From NCBI RefSeq assembly GCF_000801105.2, contig NC_079514.1, forward strand, positions 6,076,001 through 6,140,000: a DNA stretch of 64,000 bases, in the 5' to 3' direction. Positions within the stretch are counted from its first letter, which is position 1, and every line of letters starts with the position of its first letter. Made by a program: the position numbers and the translations under genes. The notes beneath the pieces are model-generated. The model was not told the origin of the DNA. It was given only the letters and a program-made list of their open reading frames with translations, and did no database searches. Source of the stretch: Raphanus sativus. Lineage: Eukaryota > Streptophyta > Magnoliopsida > Brassicales > Brassicaceae. Shown one piece after another: positions 35,201-45,994 of the stretch.

Positions 35201-35995
35201 CGGATTTAAATCCCGCAGGACAAGACATTTTTCTTTGGAGGAACAGTCCTGAATCAGAGCCTGCCCAGTTCAATGCCTCAAAAACTTGGGCAACTTTGAA
35301 TCCGGCTCCTCCATCTGTAGCTTGGCACAAATCGGTCTGGCCTAAGGTTAGAATTCCCAAACATGCCTTTCTTGCATGGGTTGTTATCCTCAACAGGTTA
35401 CCCACTCGAGATAGGTTGCGCCACTGGGGTCTAAGCGTCCCTGCGAATTGTCTTCTATGTGGAAGGGTAGATGAATGCAGAGATCATATTTTCTTTCAAT
35501 GCTCCTTCTCGCAAGAAGTCTGGAGCTCCTTCTTCAATAGTACCTCTTTCACTCCACCTATCGATTTTGAGGCTGCTATCGATTGGTTGCGAACTACACC
35601 ACCAAATATTAAAGTCAGGAATATTTGCAATTTGTTGACTCAGGCAATTGTGTATGTGTTATGGAGAGAACGGAACTCTCGCTTGCACTCTTCCACTCGC
35701 AAACCTTCTCAGCTTCTTGTCAAAGAGATTAAAGGACTATTTAAAGCCAAGCTATTCAGCTTGGATCGCGGTATTGATTCTACAGGTACTCGTCGCCCCC
35801 AACAGCCAGCTTCCCGAATGGAATCTTATCTTCAGCTTTGGTTCACCCATTTCTCAGCATAACTGTTTTTGCTCCACATTTGTTTTTTCTTTTTTGCTCT
35901 CTTTGATTGCCGATCTCCCTTTCACTGTTGTATTTGAAACATTGTCTTCTTTGGAAATGTAATTGGAATTGGGGAAAAAAAAAAAAAAAAAAAAA
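32260..35995 (+). mobile_element. 5'-truncated LINE retrotransposon with poly(A) tail
   Basis: The element ends in 21 A residues (35975-35995). It is flanked by an 11-bp target duplication, TTCACTATCAA, at 32249-32259 and 35996-36006. It lacks ORF1 and the beginning of ORF2, so it is 5'-truncated. The ORF2 remnant is open to its natural stop, and tail and target duplication are intact, so the insertion is young. At the 5' junction a 22-base phrase starting GAATAATATTC is present twice (32260-32281 and 32289-32310). Confidence 0.93.
32308..35862 (+). CDS. LINE ORF2 remnant: endonuclease, reverse transcriptase, zf-RVT
   Basis: The frame is open from the truncated end to 35862. The first in-frame ATG is at 32308; upstream in-frame codons exist but there is no ATG. 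Counting from 32281: the C-terminal two-thirds of an apurinic-type endonuclease comes first (IVVAWDP, GDYNQVLS, SDHTPCL). Then comes the RT: NKAPGPDGFS, FRPISLCNTVYKVIAKI, DITKAYD (Asp near residue 556), GLRQGDPISS and the FADD catalytic box at about 660-663. A zf-RVT domain follows at about 1014-1085 (HAFLAWVVILNRLPTRDRL, CLLCGR, DHIFFQC). No internal stop is seen. It acts in target-primed reverse transcription. With the endonuclease start missing, the protein is probably not self-sufficient. Confidence 0.92.
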   Translation: MNAVVPGWRFVGNYSAEAGNGRIVVAWDPIISVIIYFSSPQLVLCGVLDPRTGQSFTAAFVYARNRRAQRLELWNIIRELAGINNLRDSPWILMGDYNQVLSSAEIFSSSSVPICQRGLHDFSVCLEDTGLFDLAFRGCQFTWYSKSTTSPKSRKIDRALVNESWVERYPDSYAFFDTPGSSDHTPCLISLANQLSPRRCRFIYFTMFSTHPDYQRLIGEAWSVLPSSSSSMSCLYQKLRSVKACCKSLNRNSFSNIQVRAKEARTLLDQVQLRALSDPSVQIFEEESEARESWMFYANAEESFLHQKSRVRWLSVGDLNTGVFHKYVRAHLSRNVIHYLYDNMERKIFDSVTLKSMTVQFYKDLLGSANTSITPFSVDQIRTIHPFRCSQSLADKLVALPTAAEIKSVVFDLPRNKAPGPDGFSVEFFVTSWDLVGSDLVAAVKDFFINPSLSRQVNSTVISLLPKVPGAAKLSQFRPISLCNTVYKVIAKIIGARLKLITPLVVQRNQVGFVKGRLLCENVLLASELVADFNKPGRTTRGCLQIDITKAYDNVDWNFMLNILEAFNLPGDFISWIRSCISSPHYSVAFNGELVGFFPGKKGLRQGDPISSSLFVMAMDILSKNLDAAAQNRMFTPHPKGRYPLVTHLCFADDMLIFFDGSEDSIQAIMQVLNTFYMGSGLGLNLSKTGLFLDGQNHQAAKAVADRFGCSLGILPVRYLGVPLMPHNLRPQDYQPLVDRVRKKITSWAVRKLSFAGRLVLIQSVLYGMFNFWASVFPLPKGCIDAIERLCNAFLWSGGPDSARGAKVSWEAVCTPKSAGGLGLRRLEASNTVFGLKLIWLLFAATGSLWVAWVKEHLLAGKIFWTTDFDTSGSWLWRRLMKLRPIARPFLVCRVHTGLEALFWHDDWTGLGPLIDISGANGPRVLGLTTLATVSEAISGDSWVLPRGRHRITQTIRACLPLNPPDLNPAGQDIFLWRNSPESEPAQFNASKTWATLNPAPPSVAWHKSVWPKVRIPKHAFLAWVVILNRLPTRDRLRHWGLSVPANCLLCGRVDECRDHIFFQCSFSQEVWSSFFNSTSFTPPIDFEAAIDWLRTTPPNIKVRNICNLLTQAIVYVLWRERNSRLHSSTRKPSQLLVKEIKGLFKAKLFSLDRGIDSTGTRRPQQPASRMESYLQLWFTHFSA

Positions 35996-36006
35996 TTCAC
36001 TATCAA

Positions 36007-38393
36007 AGTCCAATAGTCAATTTCTAGCGACAATATTTCAAACGTTATTTTTAAAGACAATATTTCAAATGTTCGCGCTTAATTCATAAATAGCTTTGGG
36101 GAAATTTGAAAGAGGACCATATGGATGATGCATATCACAAAGTCAAAACCGACTTATATCTTGATCCGATTAAATTAAGCGACACTATCTTTCTTGAAGT
36201 TTTTTAATCATCTACGGAATATATCTCTTTCAAAAATTTTACCAATAAAACTTATTAATATTATGGGGTTGATGTTCGTTTTTTATCATCTACGGAATAT
36301 ATTTCAAAAACGAACATCAACATCACAAAATCAAATTTGACTTATATCTTGATACGATTTAATTATGCGATAATACTATTTGCTTGAAGTTTTCTCATCT
36401 TCTGTGGAGTATATCTCCTTCAAAACGAACAACAACATCACAAATTCAAATCTGAACTTATGTAATATGAAACATATAGTATCTCGTATTATTAAGCGAA
36501 AAAAACATATATCTAGTACCTATAAAACTTATTATAAAACTAGATATCGAATTTAAAGGGTGTTAAATTAGGTTAACTTTATGAACCTCCAAATTTGACC
36601 ACAATCTTTTGTATGTTTATGATCAAGTGGTACATATAAACACAACACGAATTGCATGCGAGAAAAATTGTTGTTTGTCATGAACATATAGACACACACA
36701 CACACGAAAACAAACACGAGCATGTAAAACAAGGTTTACCTTTTTGCTATGGGTCTGAAATTCATATACCCAACCGCCCAAAATCATTTACAACTATTGG
36801 TAGACTTTATCTGATTCTTTGTTTTGAAGTCAATCGATTAATATTGCAGGTTTTTTCTCCCAACTTATAATTTGAACCTTTTACGAAAATGATGTTTTTT
36901 TGGGTTTTATGCAAAAAGGAGTTAGCAGAACATAAGAATTAGGTTATGAACTACAATGTTTTATTTATGGGGTTTAAAATATTTTGCAGAGTACTAATAA
37001 AAAATTGGTGTAAATTAAATTTTATCATATTAATTATAAAGTTATACTGGTCGAATTAATATTTGTTTTAACCCCAACCTTATAGATTAATTATGAATGT
37101 TTTACACACATAAACACGTACATAAACATAAGACTTTGCTTTATGAACTACGAAGTAGTGATCAAAAAATCACTATGGTTTTTACCAAAAAAAAATCACT
37201 ATGGTCTCTAAATGAAGAACGGAACCGCCAAAGAAGTCATCGTATAATCTACAGCAATAACTAGTTGGCAGAGAGAGACATCAGACATGTATACCTTTTA
37301 CTAAAAGGCTTTTAGAAGGTCCATTGAAAAACAATACACATGACAGAGAAAATAATCATGTCAAAATCACAGCATTTGTTCGATCAGTGTTTATGTCCAA
37401 TCTAGGAGTCAGAAATTAACAGCTCATCCAAAAACCATCGTTCAACACATAACAACTATTAACAAGCCGGACCTACATATCTATTATTGAGTTCCACGTG
37501 TTCCTGTCTTAATGGTGTCTGATACATACGCGTGTAAAGCGATTACAAAAACCTACGCCGTGATTTCAATTATACGGAGGCTCTCTTTTTTCATTAAATA
37601 CATGCCAATTCATCGACGCGTGTCATCAATCCATTAGGTACTTTTGTAATCCCATGTAATAATACAATAGTAATGACCCCTTTAACTTTTGCACGTATTT
37701 TTTTTTTTTAACTTTTGGGCGTATAGAAGCTCAAAAACCCATTAACTTCTATAGTTCTATAACTTCTATTTGTGTTTTTTTTTTAAGGTAGCTCTATTTG
37801 TGTTTCTTGTCTTTGCGTCTTGTAGTCTTTTCAATTACTCGTAGTCTCCGAGTTGTAGAGATGATATGAAATGAAATACCAATGTAATTAATAAGTAATT
37901 TAAAATATTACTTAAGATTTTGCTGGGATGCATGTGGTTGATCTTGTGATCATAAAAGTGGAATACGTATAAAAATATACAGGTTATATGGTGAATCATT
38001 TGGACCTACAAGTTTGTTTGGCTCATACGTTCCCATTAATACCTTTTGGGAAACATGACATAAGTCAATAATGTAATTATTAAAATATGTATTTCATGTC
38101 TATATCAGGAAATTTTAGCATCTCATATCATTGAGTCCATTATAACCTTGAGAGGAGACTATGCATATGTAAAAGTAAATCCGGCCAAATATAAATATTT
38201 AAATATAAAGTGGAAATAAATAATGGAAACTCCATTATTGAAAATAGTAGTAAATAACCTCTAAAACATAAGTACAACAAGAAAACGAATGGTATTTTAC
38301 ATGTAAAAACAAATGCAAATAGACATAAAACAAATCTTAATTTTACAAAAAGTAAAACAAAGACTATCCAACAATGATTTTTATTTCTTGAAT
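36007..38393. other. Intergenic region 3' of MYB102
   Basis: No gene is supported. A degenerate direct repeat of about 188-bp spacing lies at 36134-36500: GACTTATATCTTGAT.CGATT, then CTTGAAGTTTT and TCATCTACGGAATATATC-like motifs, in two full units and one partial. The rest is AT-rich spacer with low-complexity runs. Confidence 0.5.
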
Positions 38394-39604
38394 TTATATG
38401 ATAACACCATTAACGTCCAAGAAGTCGGAAATATCAAACTTCATAAGATTATTGCAATGGTGTTCCTTTTCATCTTCAATATTGTCACTACTACTGTTGA
38501 TGTAAGTTGTGGAGCATGAGTTTAACATAGTGGGGCTCGAGGATGGTGTATTCAAGACTGAGGTAGCGAAGTTGAAAGTCTGATCTGAATAAAAAGGATC
38601 TAGCACAAAACCAGAGCTTTCATAAACGTTAAACGTTGGAATATTGCAATCTTGGACCGACGTATTCGAAACGAGAGTATGTTCTCCGAAACCATTGAAC
38701 TGTTGGTCCATGTCATTAAACTGAGCTTCATTGGGGAATGGCGGCAAGTAAGACTGGAGTTCTTGATGGTTGATTTGGTATTGGTTTACTCCTGTTTGGT
38801 TTACGTGGGTGCTTGGGTCATGATCCACCACTTGATTTTGGTTTTGGTTTTGGGAGAAGAGAGAAGTAGCGAGCTTGAGTATTTCGGGGTTAACCAATGG
38901 ATATTGTTGCTGCTGACGATGAGAATCCATCATGAGTGTTGACATGTTCACGTGATGCGAAGAGGAATTGTATTGAGATGATGCTAAGATGGTTGAGATG
39001 TCGAGGAGATTAAGTCGAAGACTGTGAGTCACTGGATCGATCCCCATTCTTAGTAACTTCTTTCTTGTATGTGTGTTCCAAAAGTTTTTGATCTCGTTAT
39101 CAGTTCTTCCAGGCAAACGCGCCGCAATTGCAGACCATCTATAAAAAGAATAAACATAAGAATCTTGATTAGTTCAAAGTAAATACTGTCCGACAAAAAG
39201 AAAGTTTTCTTTGGTAAAAAAAAAGAAAAAAAAAGTTAAACTCACTTGTTTCCTAAAAAACTATGAAGTTTAATAATTGTTTCTTCTTCTTCGAAGGAGA
39301 ATCTTCCTCGTTTTATATCTGGTCGGAGATAGTTAGTCCACCTTAATCGACAACTTTTTCCACATCTATGCAAACCTGATAATTAGAAGACGACACAAAA
39401 TTATTAATTTATTACAAATGGAGAATATTTTTACTAAAAACATGATTTAAATTGAAAATTAAGAAACATACCAGCTTTTTTAGGGAAGGTTCTCCAGTTA
39501 CCATATCCATGTTTCTGGATATACTCAATTAGCTTCTGGTCTTCCTCTGAAGTCCATGGCCCTTTCTTGAGTCCGTTCTTCTCGCAACAAGGTGATCGTG
39601 CCAT
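38394..39604 (-). CDS. MYB102: R2R3-MYB transcription factor (MYB102 orthologue)
   Basis: The exons are 39472-39604, 39246-39375 and 38394-39138. These 133, 130 and 745 bp give 335 residues with the classic R2R3-MYB intron positions. The protein starts [17 protein letters not shown]. Repeat R2 is at about 14-64 and R3 at about 67-115, with the spaced Trp residues (R3 begins with the usual non-Trp residue), [14 protein letters not shown] and [14 protein letters not shown]. The tail carries DPVTHSLRL, a Gln/Asn-rich middle and the end [10 protein letters not shown], a pattern I associate with MYB102. MYB102-type factors are nuclear DNA-binding proteins linked in Arabidopsis to osmotic, salt, ABA and wounding responses. 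No defects are seen. A TATATATA motif lies upstream at 39747-39755. Close alternatives are MYB41 and MYB74, but neighbours and tail favour MYB102. Confidence 0.93.
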
Positions 39605-39746
39605 TCGACGTTTTTGATGATTAATGATTAATCACAAGAAGTTGGTCAATCTGCTTTTATCAATAACGAGCTAATCTGAAAGTTTAAATGGAATTATGAG
39701 AAAGAGAGAAACAAAGGTCGTATGGTACGTAATGGAAAGTACGAAG

Positions 39747-39755
39747 TATATATAG
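39747..39755 (-). promoter_or_regulatory. Probable TATA box of MYB102
   Basis: TATATATA on the sense (minus) strand, about 145 bases before the start codon. Confidence 0.5.
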
Positions 39756-39759
39756 GCAT

Positions 39760-40856
39760 TGAAGAAGAGGGGAAGTCAATATGGTTCGTTGCCGTCCTCG
39801 GTTTCTCAATTAATATACGTCTCCATTTAGTTTTTTCTTTTAAACAAAATCGAATAAATGTTGTGTTCATACCATGGTATCTGCTTATTATGTCCATCCC
39901 TATTATTATTTTTGATAAAAGAGTCCATGCCTATTATTGGCTTGATGATTTTCTTTTGGAGTTTGAGTTTGTTTTTATGCTTACATGTTAGCTACAAAAT
40001 TGAACAGGAAGTTTATAACCAACCGCATAGATGCAAAAAACATACTTAAAAGATGCAAAGCATATACACAAAATTAAAATAAATAAAACAGAGTTTCGTT
40101 TTACACATAATTACAAATGATCTATGATTTTTAAATATTTTAAAGAAATTTTAGATAAAACACTATATTTTCGTAAAGCACTTCAATATTCACAAACTCA
40201 AACTCCAAAGAACACCGACCATGTTTTTTTTTGCTATAAAATAGGATGGTGAAAGATTTTTTCTTGAAACAAGTTGTGTCATTGTTTCCTCGTGAGTACT
40301 GTTGAAATTACTAAACATTTGCTGGAGCGATGATCAACATTTTGTTAAAAATTAATAAAAGTATCTTATTAAGCTTATAATAAGCTTTCTTGTTTTATTG
40401 AAACTTTGATGACTCTTAAAAGTAGCTGCAACGTTGAAAATTGCAGTTTTGTTAGTTCTATTTATCATGATCGTGAAACATAGTAGTATATCATATAAGT
40501 CAAACAACCTAAGATCATTTTCCAATGTAAAACAAGAGTAAGCTTTATTCTCATCAATTTCTCAGCAATAATCATCGAGAATCTTTTCTTGGTTACAACA
40601 TCAAGGAAGTAATTAGTGAAAACTTATTAAATTATCGATCAGTTCTAGCATAAGAAAATCGACGTACCCATGTTTAACGTAAACATCATATATACTCACA
40701 TATAGAAATTCACTAGTAAAAGAAATACGCTTCAATATTCAAATCTCGTTGCTGGAGAGGGGACTAATTAACATGATGTAGTTCTCGTAGTCAACGCATA
40801 AGTTCTCGGAGTATTACTTTTTTGATGAGGCCATCCAAGTAGAGGTTCCCATAATT
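39760..40856. other. MYB102 upstream region
   Basis: No gene is seen. AT-rich promoter-side sequence; open frames here are short and have no domain. Confidence 0.4.
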
Positions 40857-41156
40857 AGGCGCGGTCCAACCACTAGGAGTGGAACCAGGGCGATGAGGGA
40901 AGGGTTCTCCAAGGCTGTCCAACAGATCCTAGATCAAGATGGACAAACCGGCCAGAACCAGCTACTGATTGAAGAGATGATCCAATTGAAGATACAAGAC
41001 CAAGCCGGTTCAATTGAAGTTCAAGACCCAGCCGGTCCAATCCAATTCAGATCACTTGGCCAGAACCAATCCGGTTTCATCATCTCCACATTCAACCTTG
41101 GTTTAGAATCAATCTCCAATCCAACCGATCACATTGCTTCCGGTTCAGAGATATAG
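40857..41156 (+). pseudogene. C-terminal tail of a Ty3/gypsy-type polyprotein
   Basis: The frame reads RGPTTRSGTRAMREGF, then KAVQQILDQ and a Gln-rich stretch to a stop at 41156. The GP.TR(S/A) signature followed by a short helical tail is what I expect at the C-terminus of some plant Ty3/gypsy polyproteins or gags. No protease, RT, RNase H or integrase lies upstream. It is followed by LTR-like sequence, so it looks like the 3' remnant of an element whose left part is gone. Confidence 0.5.
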
Positions 41157-41159
41157 CCG

Positions 41160-42013
41160 ACCACCAAAGTAAGTAGTATGTGTTGTACTCTTTTTCCTTC
41201 ATCGGGTTTTGTCCCACTGGGTTTTCCCGATAAGGTTTTAATGAGGCAACATGCAAGCATACTTTGAGCTTTGGTTTAGGCATCTCAACCAGCAACCGGT
41301 TTTCTATTTTATTTTAATTTTATTTTGGTTTAAGACTTTGGGCTTTTGTCAGCCTTTTATTTCTTTTGAGAGTTGGCCATTTGTCTAGGCCTTTTAAGAC
41401 ATTGTTGAGTCCACAAAGGGATGGCTTTATAACCCCTTGTGGCTGGCGATTTTTGGACCTAAGTCTTTTATGAAATTTGTTTTGCCTTTGCAAAGAAAAC
41501 CCTAAGTCTTTCTAGTGTGAGAAGCAAGAGAGAGCAGCCGAATCTTATCAAGCTCCAACCATCAAGCTTGTGGCGATTCTTCATCCCATCAATCCCCCCA
41601 ACGATTTGCCTTGAGAGTGATACACATCCAGCAAGGCTAATCCCATCTTCTACTCATTATCCATCCACTGATCTGTTGAGAGAGACACACATCCAGCAAC
41701 AGATTCCATCACCATCTCTATCCCTTTTATTTCCCTTATTTTTATTTCTGATGCATCTTTTGTTTGAATCATTTTATAAATCTGAAACCCATAAAAATCA
41801 TCTCTGTTTCTGTTCTTGTTTTATTTTCATAGTTTGCTTCTGTTCTTCATTTTTTTATAAATCTATAAAACTCATAAAAAGTTTCTTTTGTTTCAGGTAC
41901 AGTTTTGGACAGTTTTGATCCAAGTATCAAGTCCTTTCAAGACCAGTACCAAAATCGACCAGAATCTCATTCTCCAAGCCATTAGTTTGCAGCCTGGTTC
42001 CCAGCCTGTAACA
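41160..42013 (+). repeat. LTR-like sequence ending at a tRNA-Met primer site
   Basis: It contains a GGGTTTTGTCCCACTGGG phrase and GGTTTTAATGAGGCAAC, common in plant retroelement 3' ends. A TATA-like GGCTTTATAACC lies near 41424. It terminates at CAGCCTGTAACA, two bases before a primer-binding site. The exact left edge is not clear. It does not match the right-hand LTR-like sequence (42842-43451) except at the very end and in short patches. Confidence 0.5.
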
Positions 42014-42015
42014 TT

Positions 42016-42027
42016 TGGTATCAGAGC
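42016..42027 (+). promoter_or_regulatory. Primer-binding site for initiator tRNA-Met
   Basis: TGGTATCAGAGC is complementary to the 3' end of plant initiator tRNA-Met, the usual minus-strand primer of LTR retroelements. It directly follows the LTR-like end. Confidence 0.85.
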
Positions 42028-42179
42028 TAAAAGCTTCTATCATTTTTTTCTGTTTTTCATTCTACTTTCCAAAAAAAAAAAACCAGAAAAATCGTTTTCC
42101 TCTCTCTTTCTTTTCTGTTTTGTTTTTTTTTTTTTTTTTTCTCTAAGTTTCTTTCATACAAAAATTATAAAGAGAAGTT

Positions 42180-43208
42180 ATGGAAAACCAGTCCAGCAAC
42201 AGCAACATGGCCGACCATCCTTGGAGTCTTTTGAAGCAAGAAGATTATTATTTTGCAGGAAGATCAGGTCCAGATGAGTACTTTGAATGGGAGCACAAGA
42301 TGAATGAGTTCTTCATTTCTTGCCGCTGTCCAGATTTCGAGAAGGTATACATTGCTGCTGATCAACTCATCGACCTAGCTCAACTCTGGTGGAGACAATC
42401 TACTGCAAAAGGAGGCCGTCGCTGGAATTCTCGAGAATATACTTGGGGTGAGATGAAAAATATGATGAGGAAGCAATACATCCCACACGATCAGTATCAA
42501 GAAATCCGGAGGCAATTTCGCACGCTTTGCCAAGATGATAAGACGGTCATGGAGTACCACAAGCAATTCAACCATCTTCGCATTCGGCTCAATCCAGGAG
42601 TAAGGAATGAGGATATCATGGACCAGTTTGCTTATGGGCTAAAAAATGAGATCCGTTTCCACATACAAGGACACTCATGCAATTGTTTGGAGGAGTTGGC
42701 CCAACAGGCGGCCCAAATTGAGCATGAAAACAAAGAGCCCGAACCGCTTGATCCATCTGAAGAGGTCCAGCAAAATCCGAGGTACATCCCTATATCACAT
42801 GAGCAAGTTTTGAGGACAAAACTTTTACAAGGGGGAGGGAATGATGCGGCCATGAAATCCACAGCTCCTAAAGTAGACAAAACTTTCCATGTTTGGACTC
42901 GAATGAACCTAGACACCATCAAGCATGTGGTTCGTTTGACTCAGCTGGCTGTTCCCAAACAAAGGCCACCACTTAAGCCTCCTTATCAGCTAATAAATAT
43001 GTGGATCAATGGTATTAAAGGCGTGGTCATCATCTTCTTAATAAGCAAATCTCAATCCCTTGAGATCAGCCCTTTTGACCAGCATTTTGATTGTCTTTTA
43101 ATTATGATTTGTCCTAAAAATCCGCCTTTCATTTATGTCTTTGATTTTGCCCAAGAGCTATATATAAAGCTCCTCTCCTTTCATTGTAAAGGCAGACTTG
43201 AGTATTGA
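42180..43208 (+). pseudogene. Ty3/gypsy gag with pol deleted
   Basis: A 342-residue frame. Residues about 30-175 are a retrotransposon gag domain (FEWEHKMNEFF, LAQLWW, TWGEMKNMMRKQY, RRQFRTLCQ, VMEYHKQFNHL, DQFAYGL). After residue about 190 the frame joins a short segment ending SHEQVLRTKLLQGGG, then runs through a polypurine tract (about 42829-42841) into the 3' LTR-like sequence. No zinc knuckle, protease, RT or integrase is present. It is a deletion derivative that could at most move with help from another element. No transcript evidence. Confidence 0.75.
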
Positions 43209-43451
43209 ATAAAAAGTGAGATTTTCTCTTGAGAGCTTTTATGCTTGTTCTTGTTATTTCTAAGTTATGTGAGAAGCTTTCTTAGGATACAAGTGTGGAA
43301 CCTTTATCTTTGTGTGAGATTCACTTAGGTGCTGGTTCTTGATCTTATCTCAAAGCCTTTCACATCTTTGAGTGGCGATCTTCATTTCATTTAAGCCGTA
43401 GGTTTTGATTTCTTGTGAGAAAAGCTAGAGTGAGATTCTCAGCCTGTATCA
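42842..43451 (+). repeat. Right-hand LTR-like sequence
   Basis: It begins TGATGCGG immediately after a purine-rich tract (AAGGGGGAGGGAA) and ends CAGCCTGTATCA, giving TG...CA borders. It contains a TATATATAAAG promoter-like motif near 43160. It is about 610 bp. It is not a copy of the left LTR-like sequence, so the pair are not the two LTRs of one simple insertion. Confidence 0.55.
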
Positions 43452-45090
43452 TTTTTTTACTTGGTTACTGTAAAAACGAAAATTGTAATACCATGTAGTT
43501 TAATGTGCAACACAAGGAAATATATAGTTGATTCACAGCTTCTAACGCTTAAATATTGGGCATTACTCTCGTCTTTATCAAGTAGATAAATTATAAATAA
43601 AGAGTCTCACCCATAATGTAAAAAAAAAATCTGATAATTAAAGTAACACGATCAAAGGGTTGAGGATTGTGGAAAGGGCGTCGCTTTCCAAGCTTTGTGA
43701 GAAGCTTTCACATTACCTGTAGCCAACATGAGGATGCCACGTTCGTTTTTCCCTCTCAGTTTCAACTCCCATCATGTTTTATTTTATTCTTTGGACTCAT
43801 TTTTCCACTTTTTGTCTAAAAAGTAAACGACAATAACAAAAACGTAAAATAGCTAACTCTGTTCGGCTCGAACTATATATACTTTATGATACATTGATAC
43901 TCGGCTCTCTTATTAGATCCTCGCCTTTAAAATCTAAAGAAGTTTAAGAAAAATTGGATTACGTAAGTTTGATTACAATTTAAATGTACGATTGGGGGAT
44001 TTTATCTAAAAAATACTTAGTTTACATTCTCGATTACATATTACATGAGTGGTCATAGAATATATTGTCCTCGGTTTCGTATTAATCTTCATTTCGATTT
44101 GATCAAGTTTCTTCGTAACTGGAATAGTGATATGTTTCGCTTACCATTTAATTTTTAACAATATATTTGAAGAGTTTAAAGATAATAAAATAATTGAAAA
44201 TGAAGAGAAATCAATACTATTAATTCAGGAACCCTTTTATAGATTTGTCCCTACTCTTACCTGGAATATTACTTTTTGTGCCATCAGATTTACCTACAAA
44301 ACAAAATTTCATTAAGGGTAAAAGAGGAAACGAAAAATGAACCAACAATCTAGCGTTCTCTTTTTTTTTTTTTTCTGGTCAAAGACGTTTTCTTTTCTAT
44401 AACCTAATATCCAAGAGGTTTTTATCTCCTCGATTAGTCGATTCATAGCCTCCGATGATACTCCTGGCCAGGCCTAAGATCTGGTGATACCATGAATTCA
44501 CAATTTCAGATTCAAAATCCGGCTTCATCTGTCAAACTCTCCTCTCTTCTCCTCTGTCACGGGAGAGCAAATCAGACTCGCTATCGGAGATGGCTACAAA
44601 AATCAGGTTAGGATTATCCTATCCAAAGTATCAGATTGTTGTGGCGTCCCTGTTTTGATTTGATGGTGAACATGATTTAGACTCTTATTTGTTTCAGAAG
44701 AAAATAAAAGTTGTGGCAGAGATGGGGATTCTTCGTTTACCAAATGTGGTACACTAAAAATGAATCCTTGCTACTGCCAAGTTAACAGTTACAATTGTAG
44801 TACTTGAGATTCAAATCCAGAGGACCAGTCTACACTCTAGTTCTATAAGTTTCAGAATCAAGCTAAGAAGAAGATATGATTTGGTTGAAATAGGCGATAG
44901 CAAACAAGCAAACAAACACGAGATTGATTCAATTAAACAAGAGCTAGCCTAGGGTATTTCATTGGGTGATGAATTGGAGCCAAACAATTATTCAAGCGCG
45001 ATGAAGTGCTTTCTAGAACTCGGATCACTCAGCTGGAACACTCCACTGTCGTGGTAGTGATCGCTTTGCAGATCGATCTCACCACCTAAC
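43452..45090. other. Intergenic, decayed repeats
   Basis: No gene is called. GGTGATACCATGAATTC near 44485 resembles a reversed primer-binding-site context (TGATACCA), so 44450-45090 may include a decayed minus-strand LTR element. The region ends at a gap. Confidence 0.35.
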
Positions 45091-45190
45091 NNNNNNNNNN
45101 NNNNNNNNNNNNNNNNNNNNNNNNNNNNNNNNNNNNNNNNNNNNNNNNNNNNNNNNNNNNNNNNNNNNNNNNNNNNNNNNNNNNNNNNNN
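45091..45190. other. Assembly gap (100 N)
   Basis: Exactly 100 N bases, placed about 90 bases before a truncated subtilase. Confidence 0.97.
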
Positions 45191-45281
45191 GTGCTCCGGA
45201 AAAGGTAAGTCAACTTTGGTGATATAGGTAGCCAAATCAATTCTCTTAAGCCTTTTCACATATCACAACTTGGGATGTTAC

Positions 45282-45994
45282 ATCATAGCTCTTCTCAAGT
45301 CTCTACATCCTAACTGGTCTCCTGCTGCAGTTAGATCAGCTTTGGTCACAACAGGTTCTTGCCTCTTCACCTATGTATTCTTCTTTAGTTACACAAACAA
45401 AACTGACAAACCGGTCTCTTTTTGGAAGCTTGGAGGACAAGTCCATCTGGAGAGCCCATTTTTGCTGAAGGATCAAACAAGAAGCTTGCAGATCCATTTG
45501 ACTATGGAGGAGGTCTTGTAAACCCTGAAAGAGCTTCAAAACCAGGACTTGTCTACGATATGGGGATTCAAGATTACATCGACTATATGTGTTCTGCTGG
45601 TTATAATGATTCCTCAATTTCTGGAATGGTCGGTAAAAAAAGTACTAAATGTCCAACTCCTAAGCCATCAATTCTTGATATCAACTTACCTTCAATCACA
45701 ATCCCAAACCTTGAGAAAGAAGTCACACTCAGAAGAACTGTGACCAATGTTGGACCCATCAAGTCAGTCTACAAAGCTGTAATAGAGTCTCCTTTCGGTA
45801 TATCTCTCACCGTCAACCCGACCACACTCGTGTTTAGCTCTGAAGATAAGAAGGTTCTCTCTTTCACGGTGAAGGCTAAAACGAGTCATAAAGTCAACAC
45901 TGGTTACTTATTTGGAAGCTTGACATGGACTGATGGTGTTCATGATGTTAAGATCCCTGTTTCTGTTCAGACAAAGATCAAGATCAAGGCTTAG
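45282..45994 (+). pseudogene. Third subtilase: 3' fragment only
   Basis: Part of exon 9 (45282-45354, [16 protein letters not shown]) and the whole last exon (45429-45994) remain. They encode the end of the peptidase S8 domain and the Fn3-like C-terminal domain, finishing VQTKIKIKA. The catalytic Asp, His and Ser exons are absent. Homology to the other two subtilases begins abruptly at 45282, with unrelated sequence between it and the gap. It is more diverged than copies A and B are from each other (for example [20 protein letters not shown]), so it is an older paralogue. Arabidopsis also carries a small subtilase cluster at the syntenic place. Confidence 0.85.
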
